The notes under the pieces: model-generated
Told to the model about the DNA's origin: nothing
Seen by the model: the letters and a program-made list of their open reading frames with translations, nothing else
Databases searched by the model: none
Part shown: positions 1-9,264 of the stretch, one piece after another
Layout of the letters: every line of letters begins with the position of its first letter
How positions within the stretch are numbered: the first letter of the stretch is position 1
Program-made: the position numbers and the translations under genes
From: Phocaeicola barnesiae DSM 18169 = JCM 13652
GTDB lineage: Bacteria; Bacteroidota; Bacteroidia; Bacteroidales; Bacteroidaceae
Length of the DNA stretch: 64,000 nucleotides
Assembly: GCF_000374585.1 (NCBI RefSeq)
Contig: NZ_KB894654.1
Coordinates: forward strand, 48,841-112,840
Direction of reading: 5' to 3'

Positions 1-368
1 CCGACACCACCGATGATACGATACAGATTGAATGCCATAATCAGCGCAAACGAAGTGTCTCCTTTCGGAAAAAACAAAAACTCCGGATAATAAGAACCCA
101 GCGCCGATACAAAGAACAGGACAGCCGCCAAACGCAAGGAGTCACGCCGTCCCAACCGCGAAGCACATACTCCCGATATGGCTCCACCGATGACACACCC
201 GATTAACGCACTCGACGCTGTCACACCATGCCAGAAGGCATCCAATCCCAAATGTTGCTGAAGCGCCTGTTCAGCGCCCGAGATAACGGCCGTATCATAA
301 CCGAACAACAAGCCGCCCAGAATGGCCACAGAGACCAAACTTACAAGATACAAATTACTGTTTTTCAC
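1..368 (-). CDS. Sugar porter MFS transporter, N-terminal part only
   Basis: The reverse strand reads as the first ~122 residues of a major facilitator sugar:proton symporter; the rest lies beyond the left edge. Visible features are a first membrane helix carrying GGLLFGYDTAVISGA and, after the second helix, SRLGRRDS, which matches the conserved loop RxGRR of sugar porters (XylE/GLUT family). The family imports pentoses or hexoses across the inner membrane. I place the start at a GTG at 366-368 because an in-frame stop lies further upstream and no ATG intervenes. It is divergent from the AraC regulator at 702, which suggests sugar-responsive control, but the substrate cannot be read from this fragment. 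Confidence 0.8.
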   Translation of the reverse strand, partial: MKNSNLYLVSLVSVAILGGLLFGYDTAVISGAEQALQQHLGLDAFWHGVTASSALIGCVIGGAISGVCASRLGRRDSLRLAAVLFFVSALGSYYPEFLFFPKGDTSFALIMAFNLYRIIGGV

Positions 369-648
369 GATATTGATTTTAGTGTTTTCGTACTGATTAC
401 GAAAATACGAATTCTTTTTTCAGTCGCATTCTCCATTAAATCTTTTTCACATAAAATAGCAGAGGGAAGCTACTGATACGTTTAAGCTTCTTAAAAAAGT
501 ACAAATAAAAAACGTGTCCACATCCATCCGGAAAGAGACCCGCAGGAAATAGCCGCCTCATTATCAACCGGTTTACGGAAATGAAACGCAACGGAGCAAT
601 TAAGTTTTCCATTCAGACCCCAAATTTTGAAGAATCAATGAAATAGAC
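369..648. other. Divergent intergenic region, no gene seen
   Basis: About 330 bp between the sugar porter start and the AraC start. The right end holds the AraC promoter. Short ORFs here have no recognisable protein character. No riboswitch-like fold was recognised. Confidence 0.5.
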
Positions 649-656
649 TATATTTG
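626..656 (+). promoter_or_regulatory. Bacteroides-type promoter for AraC gene
   Basis: A -33 TTTG (626-629), a 19-nt spacer and a -7 TATATTTG (649-656) match the Bacteroides sigma-ABfr consensus (TTTG, 19-21, TAnnTTTG). The expected start of transcription is near 662, about 40 nt before the ATG at 702. Confidence 0.75.
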
Positions 657-701
657 CTGATTATAATTCCTAAACTCGTTTGGATTAGAAAGGAAACAAC
701 C

Positions 702-1550
702 ATGAAAGAAATACCAAGTTTAGAAACATTTTCGAAAGACACGACGCTATTGGTAGGAACAGACCACACGGGAGACATACAACAATATTTCAAAACGGCC
801 AAACAACTGCCCGGCTGCATGATTATGCTGTGTACGCAGGGCAACTGTCACCTGACCATCCATCTGAGGGAATACAACTTGAAGGCCAACAGTGTAGCTG
901 TCATTTTTCCGGAAATCATCTGCAAAATGGAACAGGTCAGTGAAGATTGTCAGTTCATTTATGCTGTTTTCTCCAAAGAATTGGTCAATCATGCAGATGT
1001 CTTTACCCACACCATTGAATACACTCCTTATATTTTCGAACAACCGGTTATCGACTTACGTCCCGAAGTCAGTGAAATTCTACAAGACTACCTGCAAGTA
1101 CTGATCAAGGCACAGAATGTCACCCGCACAATAATAGACTGGGCTCAGGCAAGCCTGTCATTTACACAGATTATTCTGGGGTTACGGAAGACCATCATTC
1201 CTCAGGTAGAGACCAATAGTCGCTACAGCCGAAACCATGAAATTGTGCGGGAACTGCTCCGTATGGCCGTACAAAATTACAGGCATGAACGAAACGTCTC
1301 GTTCTATGCAGACAAGCTGCACCTGTCTCCCCAGCATCTGAGTACCACCGTCAAGAAGGTAACCGGCAAGACACTGACCGAAATCATCTCCACGCTGGTC
1401 ATTCACGACGCCCAGGCCAAGCTGCGTTCCAGCGAGATGACGATTCAGGAAATAGCCTACTCCCTCAATTTCCCGGACATCTCTTTCTTCGGGAAATACT
1501 TCAAGCGCTATACCGGCATGTCGCCGAAACAATTCCGGAATTCCAACTGA
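702..1550 (+). CDS. AraC family transcriptional regulator
   Basis: A 282-residue regulator. The C-terminal ~90 residues hold the double helix-turn-helix of the AraC/XylS family (SFYADKLHLSPQHLSTTVKK, then TIQEIAYSLNF and FFGKYFKRYTGMSPKQFR). The N-terminal ~190 residues look like a cupin-type ligand or dimerisation domain (GNCHLTIHLREYNLKANSVA). The ATG at 702 is preferred over an upstream in-frame TTG at 654 because that codon lies inside the promoter's -7 element. The gene sits divergently from a sugar porter, so control of sugar uptake is a reasonable inference; no effector can be assigned. Confidence 0.9.
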   Translation: MKEIPSLETFSKDTTLLVGTDHTGDIQQYFKTAKQLPGCMIMLCTQGNCHLTIHLREYNLKANSVAVIFPEIICKMEQVSEDCQFIYAVFSKELVNHADVFTHTIEYTPYIFEQPVIDLRPEVSEILQDYLQVLIKAQNVTRTIIDWAQASLSFTQIILGLRKTIIPQVETNSRYSRNHEIVRELLRMAVQNYRHERNVSFYADKLHLSPQHLSTTVKKVTGKTLTEIISTLVIHDAQAKLRSSEMTIQEIAYSLNFPDISFFGKYFKRYTGMSPKQFRNSN

Positions 1551-1562
1551 TATCCCCTTTCC

Positions 1563-1610
1563 AAAAGATAAGCCTCTCTGTTTTACTGGAAACAGGGAGG
1601 CTTATCTTTT
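1563..1610. terminator. Bidirectional intrinsic terminator
   Basis: A 21-bp stem with one mismatch (1563-1583 with 1590-1610), rich in GC at the centre and ending in A and T runs on both sides. It lies between convergent genes (AraC regulator and DUF308 protein) and can serve both. Confidence 0.85.
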
Positions 1611-1628
1611 ATAAACGCTTATTCCGTA

Positions 1629-2201
1629 TCAGTCCTTTATCTCTTCGATGGGGGTAATGTCCTGAATCTGGCTGGCTACCCGTCTACGGTATTTGAACAA
1701 ACGGAACAAGTCCATCAAGGCATAAACGATGGAAGAACATCCCAGAATTATGAAGGGTACCTCGGCAGCCGTGAAAGGATCGAATAGCACAACCATCCCC
1801 GCAGCCAATACAAGCAGCGGCACGATGTAGACTCCCCAGGGTACATGCACCGACGAGCGGGCCGCCACCAGGTTGGCCAACTGACTGACTCCGGCCAATA
1901 CCAGCAACACTCCTAATACATACATCAGAGAAGTAACAAAGAAATCAGGCATAACAATCAGCCAAATGCCGAACAAAGTACTTCCTAAAGCTATTATCGG
2001 AAATGGAACGCTATAACCTGCCTCCTTACGCTTTCGTGCAGTCAGCACATAAGACACCAACCCGAACAATCCCGGCAGAAGAAACAAAACACCAATGGTC
2101 AGTACCAGATAAATAATCGCTTGCCCAGGCCACACAACCAACAGCAAACCGATAATCAACGCACAGATACTGCTCAATACAGCATAATTAAATGATTTCA
2201 T
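1629..2201 (-). CDS. HdeD/DUF308 family membrane protein
   Basis: 190 residues, almost entirely hydrophobic, with about six membrane helices arranged as repeated helix pairs, as in the DUF308 (HdeD-like) family of the inner membrane. HdeD has been linked to acid resistance in enterobacteria, but no function is established for Bacteroidetes members. The tail (RLFKYRRRVASQIQDITPIEEIKD) is cytoplasmic and charged. I chose the ATG at 2199-2201 (MKSFNYAV) rather than an upstream start that would add a polar, atypical leader. It stands alone, convergent with the AraC gene. Confidence 0.8.
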   Translation of the reverse strand: MKSFNYAVLSSICALIIGLLLVVWPGQAIIYLVLTIGVLFLLPGLFGLVSYVLTARKRKEAGYSVPFPIIALGSTLFGIWLIVMPDFFVTSLMYVLGVLLVLAGVSQLANLVAARSSVHVPWGVYIVPLLVLAAGMVVLFDPFTAAEVPFIILGCSSIVYALMDLFRLFKYRRRVASQIQDITPIEEIKD

Positions 2202-2345
2202 ACGATTCTTATTCGTTTTTGTAAAGTTATACCACGAAGATAGGAAGAAGTAGGGAATAATCAAATCGCCCTACCCATAAAATCGTGGAAATTTGAATCA
2301 TTTATCCATTTCACTTTTCCTTTCACGAAAAAAAGCGGACAAACA

Positions 2346-2424
2346 TACCTACATGTTACTATTTTTCATCTTTTTTTTACTAAAAAGTAGGTATTGTCGC
2401 CCTTTTTCTCTCCCTATAACTTTG
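2346..2424 (+). promoter_or_regulatory. Promoter region of the porin-imelysin cluster
   Basis: The -7 element TAACTTTG (2417-2424) is preceded by ATTG at 2393-2396 with a 20-nt spacer. An inverted repeat (ACCTAC at 2346-2351, GTAGGT at 2388-2393) frames a T-rich stretch and touches the -33 box, so it could be an operator. No known Fur-type site was recognised. Confidence 0.6.
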
Positions 2425-2459
2425 CCCTCGTTAAAAATAATGAAAAGACAAGAAGAAAG

Positions 2460-3791
2460 ATGAAAGAAAAAGTATTCCTCTGCAGCCTCCTTTTCGCCGC
2501 CAGTACCTCGTACGTGCCGGCTGTGAATCTACAGGAAAACGGCGGAGACCTGCCGCAGAAGCAGGAACAGGCCGAACAGGCAGAAAAGCCCTCCCGATTC
2601 ACCATCGGCGGATACGGAGAAGCGGTTTACAGCCACAATTTCTACAGCGACAACTACCTGCGTTACCAGGGACAGAACGTAGAAAAGTACCAGAACCAGC
2701 AGCATGCCCGTTTCGACCTGCCGCATGTCGTGCTTTTCCTGGGATATGATTTCGGGAAAGGCTGGACCCTGGGTACCGAAATCGAATTCGAGCACGGAGG
2801 TACCGAAAGTGCCATCGAGATAGAGACGGAAGAAGGAGGAGAATACGAGAGTGAGATTGAACGGGGCGGCGAAGTGGCCCTGGAACAATTCTGGATTCAG
2901 AAATCCTTCTGTCCGGAACTGAATCTTCGTCTGGGACACATTATTATTCCGGTAGGTGCCACCAACCAGCACCACATGCCGACCGAATTCTTCGGAGTCT
3001 ACCGTCCGGAAGGAGAAAATACCATACTTCCCTGTACTTGGCATGAAACCGGTATCAGCTTGTGGGGACAAGCCGGCGACTGGCGCTACGAAGCCATCCT
3101 TGTGCCAGGACTGGATTCCGACCGCTTCGGACGCCAGAACTGGATTAAAGATGGAGCCGGAAGTCCATACGAATTCAAGATTGGGAATAATATTGCCGGA
3201 GCATTCCGCATAGATAACTTTTCCGTACCCGGACTACGCATGTCGGTCAGCGGCTATATCGGAAATTCATTCAAGAACACCTTGAGCAGTACCGAAAGCG
3301 CCCAATACAAAGACGTGAAAGGAACAGTATCCATCGGAGCTTTCGATTTTGCCTACAACGCACATAACTGGATTATTCGCGGAAATTTCGACTATGGACA
3401 CTTGTCCGACTCACGTCTGATTTCTCAATATAATGCCAACATGAGTAAAAACTCGGTTTCAAAAAAACAAGGAATAGCCTCCGATGCTGTCGCCATCGGC
3501 CTGGAAGCCGGCTACAACCTCTTCTCACAAATAGAAAAACTGAATGCCAAACAACAGAAGCTTTACCTGTTCAGCCGGTATGACTACTACGACTCCATGT
3601 ACAAGACCGATGCGGCCATCCAGGATTATCAATGGTGCGGACGGCATCGTATCGCTGCCGGTATCAATTACTTCCCCATCAAGGACATTGTCCTGAAAGG
3701 AGAATATTCCATCGGATTACTGAAAAGCCAATATAATAACGAACCTTCCATCTCACTGGGAGTAGCCTATGCCGGTTTCTTCAGCCGATAA
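2460..3791 (+). CDS. Outer-membrane beta-barrel porin (phosphate-selective porin-like)
   Basis: 443 residues with a signal peptide (MKEKVFLCSLLFAASTSYV), a short Gln/Glu-rich linker, then a barrel rich in alternating aromatic strands such as FTIGGYGEAVYSHNF and WTLGTEIEFEHGG, ending in a terminal aromatic-containing strand (LGVAYAGFFSR). The order resembles the porin O/P family. It is the first gene of a run with an imelysin lipoprotein and a di-haem oxidoreductase, so it may let the substrate of that system through the outer membrane. An acidic loop around residues 118-140 (many Glu) could bind cations. The ATG at 2460 is the only start giving a signal peptide and it lies downstream of the promoter. 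Confidence 0.8.
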   Translation: MKEKVFLCSLLFAASTSYVPAVNLQENGGDLPQKQEQAEQAEKPSRFTIGGYGEAVYSHNFYSDNYLRYQGQNVEKYQNQQHARFDLPHVVLFLGYDFGKGWTLGTEIEFEHGGTESAIEIETEEGGEYESEIERGGEVALEQFWIQKSFCPELNLRLGHIIIPVGATNQHHMPTEFFGVYRPEGENTILPCTWHETGISLWGQAGDWRYEAILVPGLDSDRFGRQNWIKDGAGSPYEFKIGNNIAGAFRIDNFSVPGLRMSVSGYIGNSFKNTLSSTESAQYKDVKGTVSIGAFDFAYNAHNWIIRGNFDYGHLSDSRLISQYNANMSKNSVSKKQGIASDAVAIGLEAGYNLFSQIEKLNAKQQKLYLFSRYDYYDSMYKTDAAIQDYQWCGRHRIAAGINYFPIKDIVLKGEYSIGLLKSQYNNEPSISLGVAYAGFFSR

Positions 3792-3845
3792 ACCTCCGTA
3801 TAAACTGAAAACAACACTAATATTCATTAAACAAAAAAGAAAATT

Positions 3846-5045
3846 ATGAAAAAATTCTGGAAAATGCCTCTCTATGTAGCTTTCGGGGCACTAATGGCCA
3901 CTGGTCTGACAGCATGTAGCGACAATGAAAACAATGAAAACAATGACGGAACACAAACCGGAACATTGAGCGAAAAAGAAACGGCACTGAAAGAAGCCAT
4001 CACACCTTATGTGAACAACACGGTCATTGCCACCTACAAAAATCTGGCAGATGCTACCATTGATTTATGCGAAAAATGTGAAGCTATCGAACAGGCCTTT
4101 GCTGACGGTAGCCTGGCGACCGCACAAGTACAGGAAGCAGGCGATTCCTGGAAGGCCGCCCGCAAATACTGGGAACTGAGCGAGGCATTCCTGTACGGAG
4201 CGGCAGGTGATTATAACATCGACCCACACATTGATTCCTGGCCGTTGGACAAAGCGTCAATGGAGGCCATGCTGAGCAACCCACAGCAAATGGCACAGAT
4301 GAGCCCGGACTATGTAGGCAATAACCTTGGTTACGGCCTGCTGGGATTTCATGCCATTGAATACATGCTGTTTCAACTGAATGCCAGTGAAACAGAAAGC
4401 CAGCCACGTGATGTCAGCAAGTTCACCCAGGAAGAGACCATCTACCTGGCAGCCATTGCCGGCGACCTCCGCAACCAGTGCATCCGCCTGGAAGCCTCGT
4501 GGGCAGGCATGGACAATGTAACTTCCGAGAAACAAGGCATCCTGACCGACGCTGAACTGGAACCTAGCTTCAATTATGGCGAAAGTATGTTGAATGCAGG
4601 AGTTGCCGGCAGTAAATATGTCAACTATACAGATGCCGCTCAGGAACTCCTCCAGGGATGTATCGACATTGCCGATGAAGTCGGACAACAGAAAATCGGT
4701 CGTCCGGCAACCGGTACCTCCGAGGAGGACAAGAACTATATCGAATCTCCTTACAGCCTCAACTCCATCACCGACTTTGTCGATAACATCATCAGCATCC
4801 GCAATGCCTATACCGGCAGCAACGACGGCGACAAATCTGTCAGCGACTACATCGCTTCCGTAGAACCGGAAACCGACAAGGAAGTGAAGGCAGCCATCGA
4901 CAATGCCATCGCAGCCATCCAGAAAATCAAGGAACCGTTCGCCAAAAACGCTACTTCAACCGAAGCACAGGCTGCAGTAACTGCCGTAGGTACAGACTTG
5001 GTAAATGCACTTGAAAAAGCGGCACAGGCCTTATCCAAATATTGA
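3846..5045 (+). CDS. Imelysin family lipoprotein (iron-regulated protein A-like)
   Basis: 399 residues. The leader ends in a lipobox (LTAC), so it is a lipid-anchored envelope protein. A long helical domain carries the imelysin signature GxHxxE as GFHAIEYML (H169, E172). Imelysin proteins bind metal, probably iron, in the periplasm and occur in bacterial iron uptake loci, often next to a di-haem oxidoreductase as here. It lies 54 bp after the porin and 64 bp before the di-haem protein on the same strand, consistent with one transcription unit. Imelysin itself is known as a peptidase name, but peptidase activity is not supported by the motif. Confidence 0.9.
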   Translation: MKKFWKMPLYVAFGALMATGLTACSDNENNENNDGTQTGTLSEKETALKEAITPYVNNTVIATYKNLADATIDLCEKCEAIEQAFADGSLATAQVQEAGDSWKAARKYWELSEAFLYGAAGDYNIDPHIDSWPLDKASMEAMLSNPQQMAQMSPDYVGNNLGYGLLGFHAIEYMLFQLNASETESQPRDVSKFTQEETIYLAAIAGDLRNQCIRLEASWAGMDNVTSEKQGILTDAELEPSFNYGESMLNAGVAGSKYVNYTDAAQELLQGCIDIADEVGQQKIGRPATGTSEEDKNYIESPYSLNSITDFVDNIISIRNAYTGSNDGDKSVSDYIASVEPETDKEVKAAIDNAIAAIQKIKEPFAKNATSTEAQAAVTAVGTDLVNALEKAAQALSKY

Positions 5046-5058
5046 TTGTCAAATCATC

Positions 5059-5087
5059 GGATACCCGTTTCTGGCCAACGGGTATCC
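5059..5087 (+). other. Intercistronic hairpin between imelysin and di-haem genes
   Basis: A perfect 11-bp stem (GGATACCCGTT at 5059-5069, its complement at 5077-5087) with a 7-nt loop. There is no clear T-run after it, so it is more likely an mRNA stabiliser or a partial attenuator than a full terminator. Confidence 0.6.
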
Positions 5088-5109
5088 TGCACTTTAAAAC
5101 CTCTGAAAA

Positions 5110-6795
5110 ATGAAGAAACTCTATTACTGGGCAGGAGCCATGCTGCTTACCGGTATGACAGCATGCAGCGACGAGGTCAAGGATTCCCCGTCCCCCCAAC
5201 CTACACCAGACCCCGAATATCCGGAATGGTACTATACCGGCGGCGAACTTGGAACCGCCTTCCTGTCTACCTTCAACGCCTACGAGCAACCGACACCGGC
5301 TGTAGAGAACCAAGGGCTGGAAGCCGAGTTCAAGAACGGCGAATCCCTGTTCGAGCATCCCTACATGTCGAACAACGAAGGACAGCGCAAAGGACTCGGT
5401 CCGGCCTATGTGCGCAGTTCCTGTATCCACTGTCATCCGGGCTACGGCCACGGAAAACGGAATCCGGCCGGTACTTTCGAGACCAACGCTGTGGGCAACG
5501 GCTGTCTGCTCGTCGTCTACAATCCGGAAACGAATGCCTACGTCAGTTGGCTGGCAGGTATGCCGCAGGGACACGCCACCGCTCCGTTCAAGGCACCGCT
5601 GGATGAAAGCAAGGTCAAAATCACGTGGAAGAAATACACCGACGAATGGGGAAACAAATTCCCGGACGGTGAGACCTACGATCTGGAATATCCGGAAGTC
5701 ACCCTGAGCCCCGATGCCGTCTATGCCTACAACCAGGGAGTCCTCACCGATTTGGGTAATTACGAAGTCCGGCTGGAATCCACCATCGGTATTTACGGGA
5801 CAGGCCTGCTGGACGCCATCGATGACAACGACCTGAAAGCCCAATACGCCCAACAGGAAGCCGACGGCTACCTGCCGAACGGACTGAATCCGGCCATCTT
5901 TGCCAACGGACAATGGACAAGCCAGTACAGCAACCCACGGGAAACAGACATCAAACCCGGAATGACTCCCGAACAGCATCCCTATCGTTTCACCTATGCC
6001 CTGAGCCGCGGACCGCTGCAGGATGCCGCCGGCGCCAATGCCATGTGGAACATCACCAACGTGACCCGCAGCAACCGCCGGTACCATTATTTCGATGCGG
6101 CCGGTTCATACGTCAAGGCTTCTGCCAACGACCCGGATGTACAGGCCGGTTACCAGGCATACATCGAAGCGCTCGACCCCGCCAAGAATCACCCCACCTG
6201 GCATGCTGCCGATTATACCGACAAGGCTCAAGTGGCGGAAGCCATCACCGCTTATCTGACTTCCAAGGAACTGGATGTAGAGATGAGCGACCAGGATTTC
6301 ATCGATTTCATGGTCTGGCACCGCGGTCTGGCAGTCCCCGCCGCCCGCAACGTGACCGACGAACAGGTACTGAAAGGAAAGGAACTCTTCGGACAGATAG
6401 GCTGTACCTATTGCCACCGCCCGAGTTGGACAACCGGTGACGACAATTATTACGACCCGAACGGTTTCTTCGAAAAGGGTGACAACCGTCTGCCCCGCTA
6501 TCCGCATCAGACAATCTGGCCGTATTCCGACATGGTCCAGCACAAACTGCACATGGAGAACGACATCCGGAACGGATGGTGCCGCACCACTCCGTTGTGG
6601 GGACGCGGACTCCACCAGAAATGTACCGGTTCGGCTACCGAAGACCGCCTGCACGACAACCGTGCCCGCAATGTCATCGAAGCCATCATGTGGCACGGAA
6701 ATTCCAAGAGCGACGCACGCTACACCATCGAGAAATTCCGTAAACTCTCCAAAGAAGACCGTGAAGCCATCGTGAAATTCATCAATTCGATTTAA
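5110..6795 (+). CDS. Di-haem oxidoreductase (DHOR) lipoprotein
   Basis: 561 residues with a lipobox leader (GMTAC, Cys19). Two c-type haem motifs are visible: CIHCH (C105, C108, H109) and CTYCH (C432, C435, H436). This matches the DHOR family (COG3488), putative peroxidase/thiol-oxidoreductase-like proteins that typically neighbour imelysin proteins. The protein should act in the periplasm and depend on covalent haem attachment; the next gene encodes a cytochrome c assembly protein that could supply this. Whether it oxidises or reduces iron, or handles peroxide, cannot be told from sequence. Confidence 0.88.
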   Translation: MKKLYYWAGAMLLTGMTACSDEVKDSPSPQPTPDPEYPEWYYTGGELGTAFLSTFNAYEQPTPAVENQGLEAEFKNGESLFEHPYMSNNEGQRKGLGPAYVRSSCIHCHPGYGHGKRNPAGTFETNAVGNGCLLVVYNPETNAYVSWLAGMPQGHATAPFKAPLDESKVKITWKKYTDEWGNKFPDGETYDLEYPEVTLSPDAVYAYNQGVLTDLGNYEVRLESTIGIYGTGLLDAIDDNDLKAQYAQQEADGYLPNGLNPAIFANGQWTSQYSNPRETDIKPGMTPEQHPYRFTYALSRGPLQDAAGANAMWNITNVTRSNRRYHYFDAAGSYVKASANDPDVQAGYQAYIEALDPAKNHPTWHAADYTDKAQVAEAITAYLTSKELDVEMSDQDFIDFMVWHRGLAVPAARNVTDEQVLKGKELFGQIGCTYCHRPSWTTGDDNYYDPNGFFEKGDNRLPRYPHQTIWPYSDMVQHKLHMENDIRNGWCRTTPLWGRGLHQKCTGSATEDRLHDNRARNVIEAIMWHGNSKSDARYTIEKFRKLSKEDREAIVKFINSI

Positions 6796-6823
6796 GCTTT
6801 CAAGTTTAACTTTGGCCGACAGC

Positions 6824-6886
6824 GACGAGGTGAATGGATACAGGTTGTTCTTAGTTCCTGACAACCTGTTATCCTGCCACCTCGTC
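6824..6886 (+). terminator. Two-part hairpin after the di-haem gene, probable terminator or attenuator
   Basis: An outer stem (GACGAGGTG at 6824-6832 with its complement at 6878-6886) encloses an inner stem (CAGGTTGT, 6841-6848, with ACAACCTG, 6861-6868). A T-run follows at 6899-6904. It lies between the di-haem gene and a fresh promoter for the cytochrome c assembly gene. Confidence 0.6.
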
Positions 6887-6938
6887 CTCTGCCATCATTT
6901 TTTCAATGATCAATGGTTAACTATCAACAACCATTCCG

Positions 6939-6946
6939 TATCTTTG
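6939..6946 (+). promoter_or_regulatory. -7 element for cytochrome c assembly gene
   Basis: TATCTTTG matches the Bacteroides -7 consensus, 19 nt before the ATG at 6965. No clear -33 TTTG was seen, so the strength is uncertain. Confidence 0.55.
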
Positions 6947-6964
6947 TACCATGTAGATAAACAG

Positions 6965-9232
6965 ATGCAGACAAGCAAAGACATGAATACCCTGAAATAC
7001 CTAAGTTTCGGACTGACCGGACTGCTGGTTCTTGCCATGATGACAGCCACAATCCTGGAAAAAGCCTACGGAACAGATTTCGTCCTTTCACAGATTTACG
7101 GCTCCCCCTTCTTCGTAGCCGCCTGGACCGTTGTGGCAGTCAGTTCCTTTATCTACCTGATGAGACACCGGATGCCGAAAAAATCCTTTACTTTTCTCCT
7201 TCACTTTTCTTTCCTGGTGATTCTGGCCGGCGCGCTGACCACCTATCTTTTCGGCCGGCAGGGAAGTCTGCACCTACGCACCGGAGACACCCCCGTACAC
7301 GACTATATCAAACCGGACATGCACTTGGAAGCCTTTCCCTTTCAGGTAAGGCTGAACACGTTCCGCATCGATTATTACCCGGGTACTGGAGCCGTCATGG
7401 ATTTTGTAAGCCTTGTAGAATTTACCGATGAAGCCGGCCAAACACTGGCAGCCGGAGAAATTTCGATGAACCGGCCTCTCACGTACCGCCATTACCGTTT
7501 CTACCAGTCGGCCTACGACCCCGACGGGCAAGGTACCACCTTATCCATCGCCTACGACCCGTGGGGAATCGGCATCACTTATGCCGGTTACAGCCTGTTG
7601 CTGGTGAGCCTCCTCGGCTTCTTCTTCCAGAAGAACAGCCGTTTCCGGCTTTTACTCCGCCATCCGTCCCTGCGTCACACCACCCTGTGCTGCCTGCTGG
7701 CCCTTCTTCCGGCTTTCGCCCGGGCAGCCTCTACCTCGCAGCCTCCCCAGACCTTATCCCGCGAAGCCGCAGGAGCGCTGGGAAATCTATACCTGTATTA
7801 CCACGACCGCGTCTGTCCGCTACAGACCCTCGCCAAAGACTTTACCGTCAAGGTTTACGGTCAGCCCCGTTACAAGGGATTGACACCCGAGCAGGTACTT
7901 GCCGGATGGTTCTTCTATTACGATGACTGGAAAACCGAGCCGATGATTCGCATCAAAAGCCGGGAGATCCGCCGACTTCTCGGCATCGACAGCGAATATG
8001 CCGCACTGACCGATTTCATGAATGGAAACGGATTTAAGCTGGACCGGCTACTGTACGGCGATACCTTGACCGACCGCCGGGGAGCCGAAGAAGCCAATGA
8101 GAAATTCAATCTGATCAGCATGGTCAGCACCGGCAGCCTCCTCCGCATCTACCCGTACCGACCGGCCGACGGTTCCCCTGTCCGCTGGTTTTCGTTCAGC
8201 GATGAACTCCCGAAAGAACTGCCCGACGACCAGTGGCTTTTCATCCGCAACAGCATGGGGCTGGTAGCCGAACAATGGATGACCGGACATCCCGAAGAAG
8301 CCATCCGTCTTATCTATAAAATCAGAAGCTATCAGCAGAAGACCGTCCCTCACGACTTGCCATCCGATGCCCGCTTCCGGGCGGAGAAACTCTACAACCG
8401 GCTCAACTATACCCGGATGTTGGCCATGGGTTGCCTGACAATCGGCATATTGGCCTTCTTTTACTATACCCGTCGGATGATACAGTCCCGCCCCCGGAAC
8501 GGACGGACAGCCCGTATCATTCACGGCACCTTCCTCAGCCTGTTGGTCGGAATACTGGTCTACCTGGCTTTCCTCATCACCTTACGGGGATACATCAGCC
8601 ACCACCTTCCGCTGGCCAACGGCTACGAGACCATGCAGTTCATGGCAGCCTGTGCCATCCTGCTCACCTGCTGTTTCTGCCGGCGATGGAAAGGAGTGGT
8701 CGCTTTCGGTTACCTCACCTGTGGCCTGTCCTTGCTGGTTGCCATGCTCGGCGAGGCCAATCCTCCCATCACCCGGTTGATGCCCGTGCTGGCCTCTCCT
8801 CTGCTGAGTTCGCATGTAGTCAGCATCATGGTTGCCTATACCCTGCTGGCTTTCATCATGCTCAACGGAGTGACCGCCCTCCTGCTCCACCATACCCGTC
8901 CGGACAGCGAAGCGCAGGTTGTACGCCTGTCCGTCATCAGTCGCATCCTGCTCTATCCGGCCGTCTTTTTCCTGACAGTCGGTATCTTTATCGGAGCCGT
9001 CTGGGCCAATGCCTCCTGGGGACGCTACTGGGGATGGGACCCTAAAGAAGTCTGGGCACTCATTACCCTGCTCATCTATGCAGGAGCCCTGCATTCCGAT
9101 TCCCTGCCTGCTTTCCGTAACCCCCTTTTCTTCCACAGATTCGCCATTCTGGCCTTTTTAAGTGTACTGGTCACTTACCTGGGCGTGAATTTCTTTCTGG
9201 GGGGGATGCACAGCTATGCGACAGGGTCTTGA
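6965..9232 (+). CDS. ccsBA: Fused ResB-CcsA cytochrome c biogenesis protein
   Basis: 755 residues. The N-terminal half has ResB-like membrane helices and a large periplasmic domain; the C-terminal half is CcsA/CcmC-like with eight or so helices and the haem-handling WWD motif ([18 protein letters not shown]). A conserved His occurs at [12 protein letters not shown]. System II proteins of this type carry haem to the periplasm and attach it to CxxCH apocytochromes. The neighbouring di-haem oxidoreductase is the obvious client. Starts at 6965 or 6983 are both possible; I use 6965. The upstream in-frame start at 6812 would lie inside a hairpin and ahead of the promoter and is rejected. Its stop overlaps a TTG in the next gene's frame. 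Confidence 0.9.
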   Translation: MQTSKDMNTLKYLSFGLTGLLVLAMMTATILEKAYGTDFVLSQIYGSPFFVAAWTVVAVSSFIYLMRHRMPKKSFTFLLHFSFLVILAGALTTYLFGRQGSLHLRTGDTPVHDYIKPDMHLEAFPFQVRLNTFRIDYYPGTGAVMDFVSLVEFTDEAGQTLAAGEISMNRPLTYRHYRFYQSAYDPDGQGTTLSIAYDPWGIGITYAGYSLLLVSLLGFFFQKNSRFRLLLRHPSLRHTTLCCLLALLPAFARAASTSQPPQTLSREAAGALGNLYLYYHDRVCPLQTLAKDFTVKVYGQPRYKGLTPEQVLAGWFFYYDDWKTEPMIRIKSREIRRLLGIDSEYAALTDFMNGNGFKLDRLLYGDTLTDRRGAEEANEKFNLISMVSTGSLLRIYPYRPADGSPVRWFSFSDELPKELPDDQWLFIRNSMGLVAEQWMTGHPEEAIRLIYKIRSYQQKTVPHDLPSDARFRAEKLYNRLNYTRMLAMGCLTIGILAFFYYTRRMIQSRPRNGRTARIIHGTFLSLLVGILVYLAFLITLRGYISHHLPLANGYETMQFMAACAILLTCCFCRRWKGVVAFGYLTCGLSLLVAMLGEANPPITRLMPVLASPLLSSHVVSIMVAYTLLAFIMLNGVTALLLHHTRPDSEAQVVRLSVISRILLYPAVFFLTVGIFIGAVWANASWGRYWGWDPKEVWALITLLIYAGALHSDSLPAFRNPLFFHRFAILAFLSVLVTYLGVNFFLGGMHSYATGS

Positions 9233-9264
9233 CGATTTTTCATTCCTCCGATAATGATATAACC

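Noticed and set aside
4951..6087. A 378-codon minus-strand open frame
   Set aside because: It is antisense to the imelysin and di-haem genes; the sense frames carry clear family motifs.
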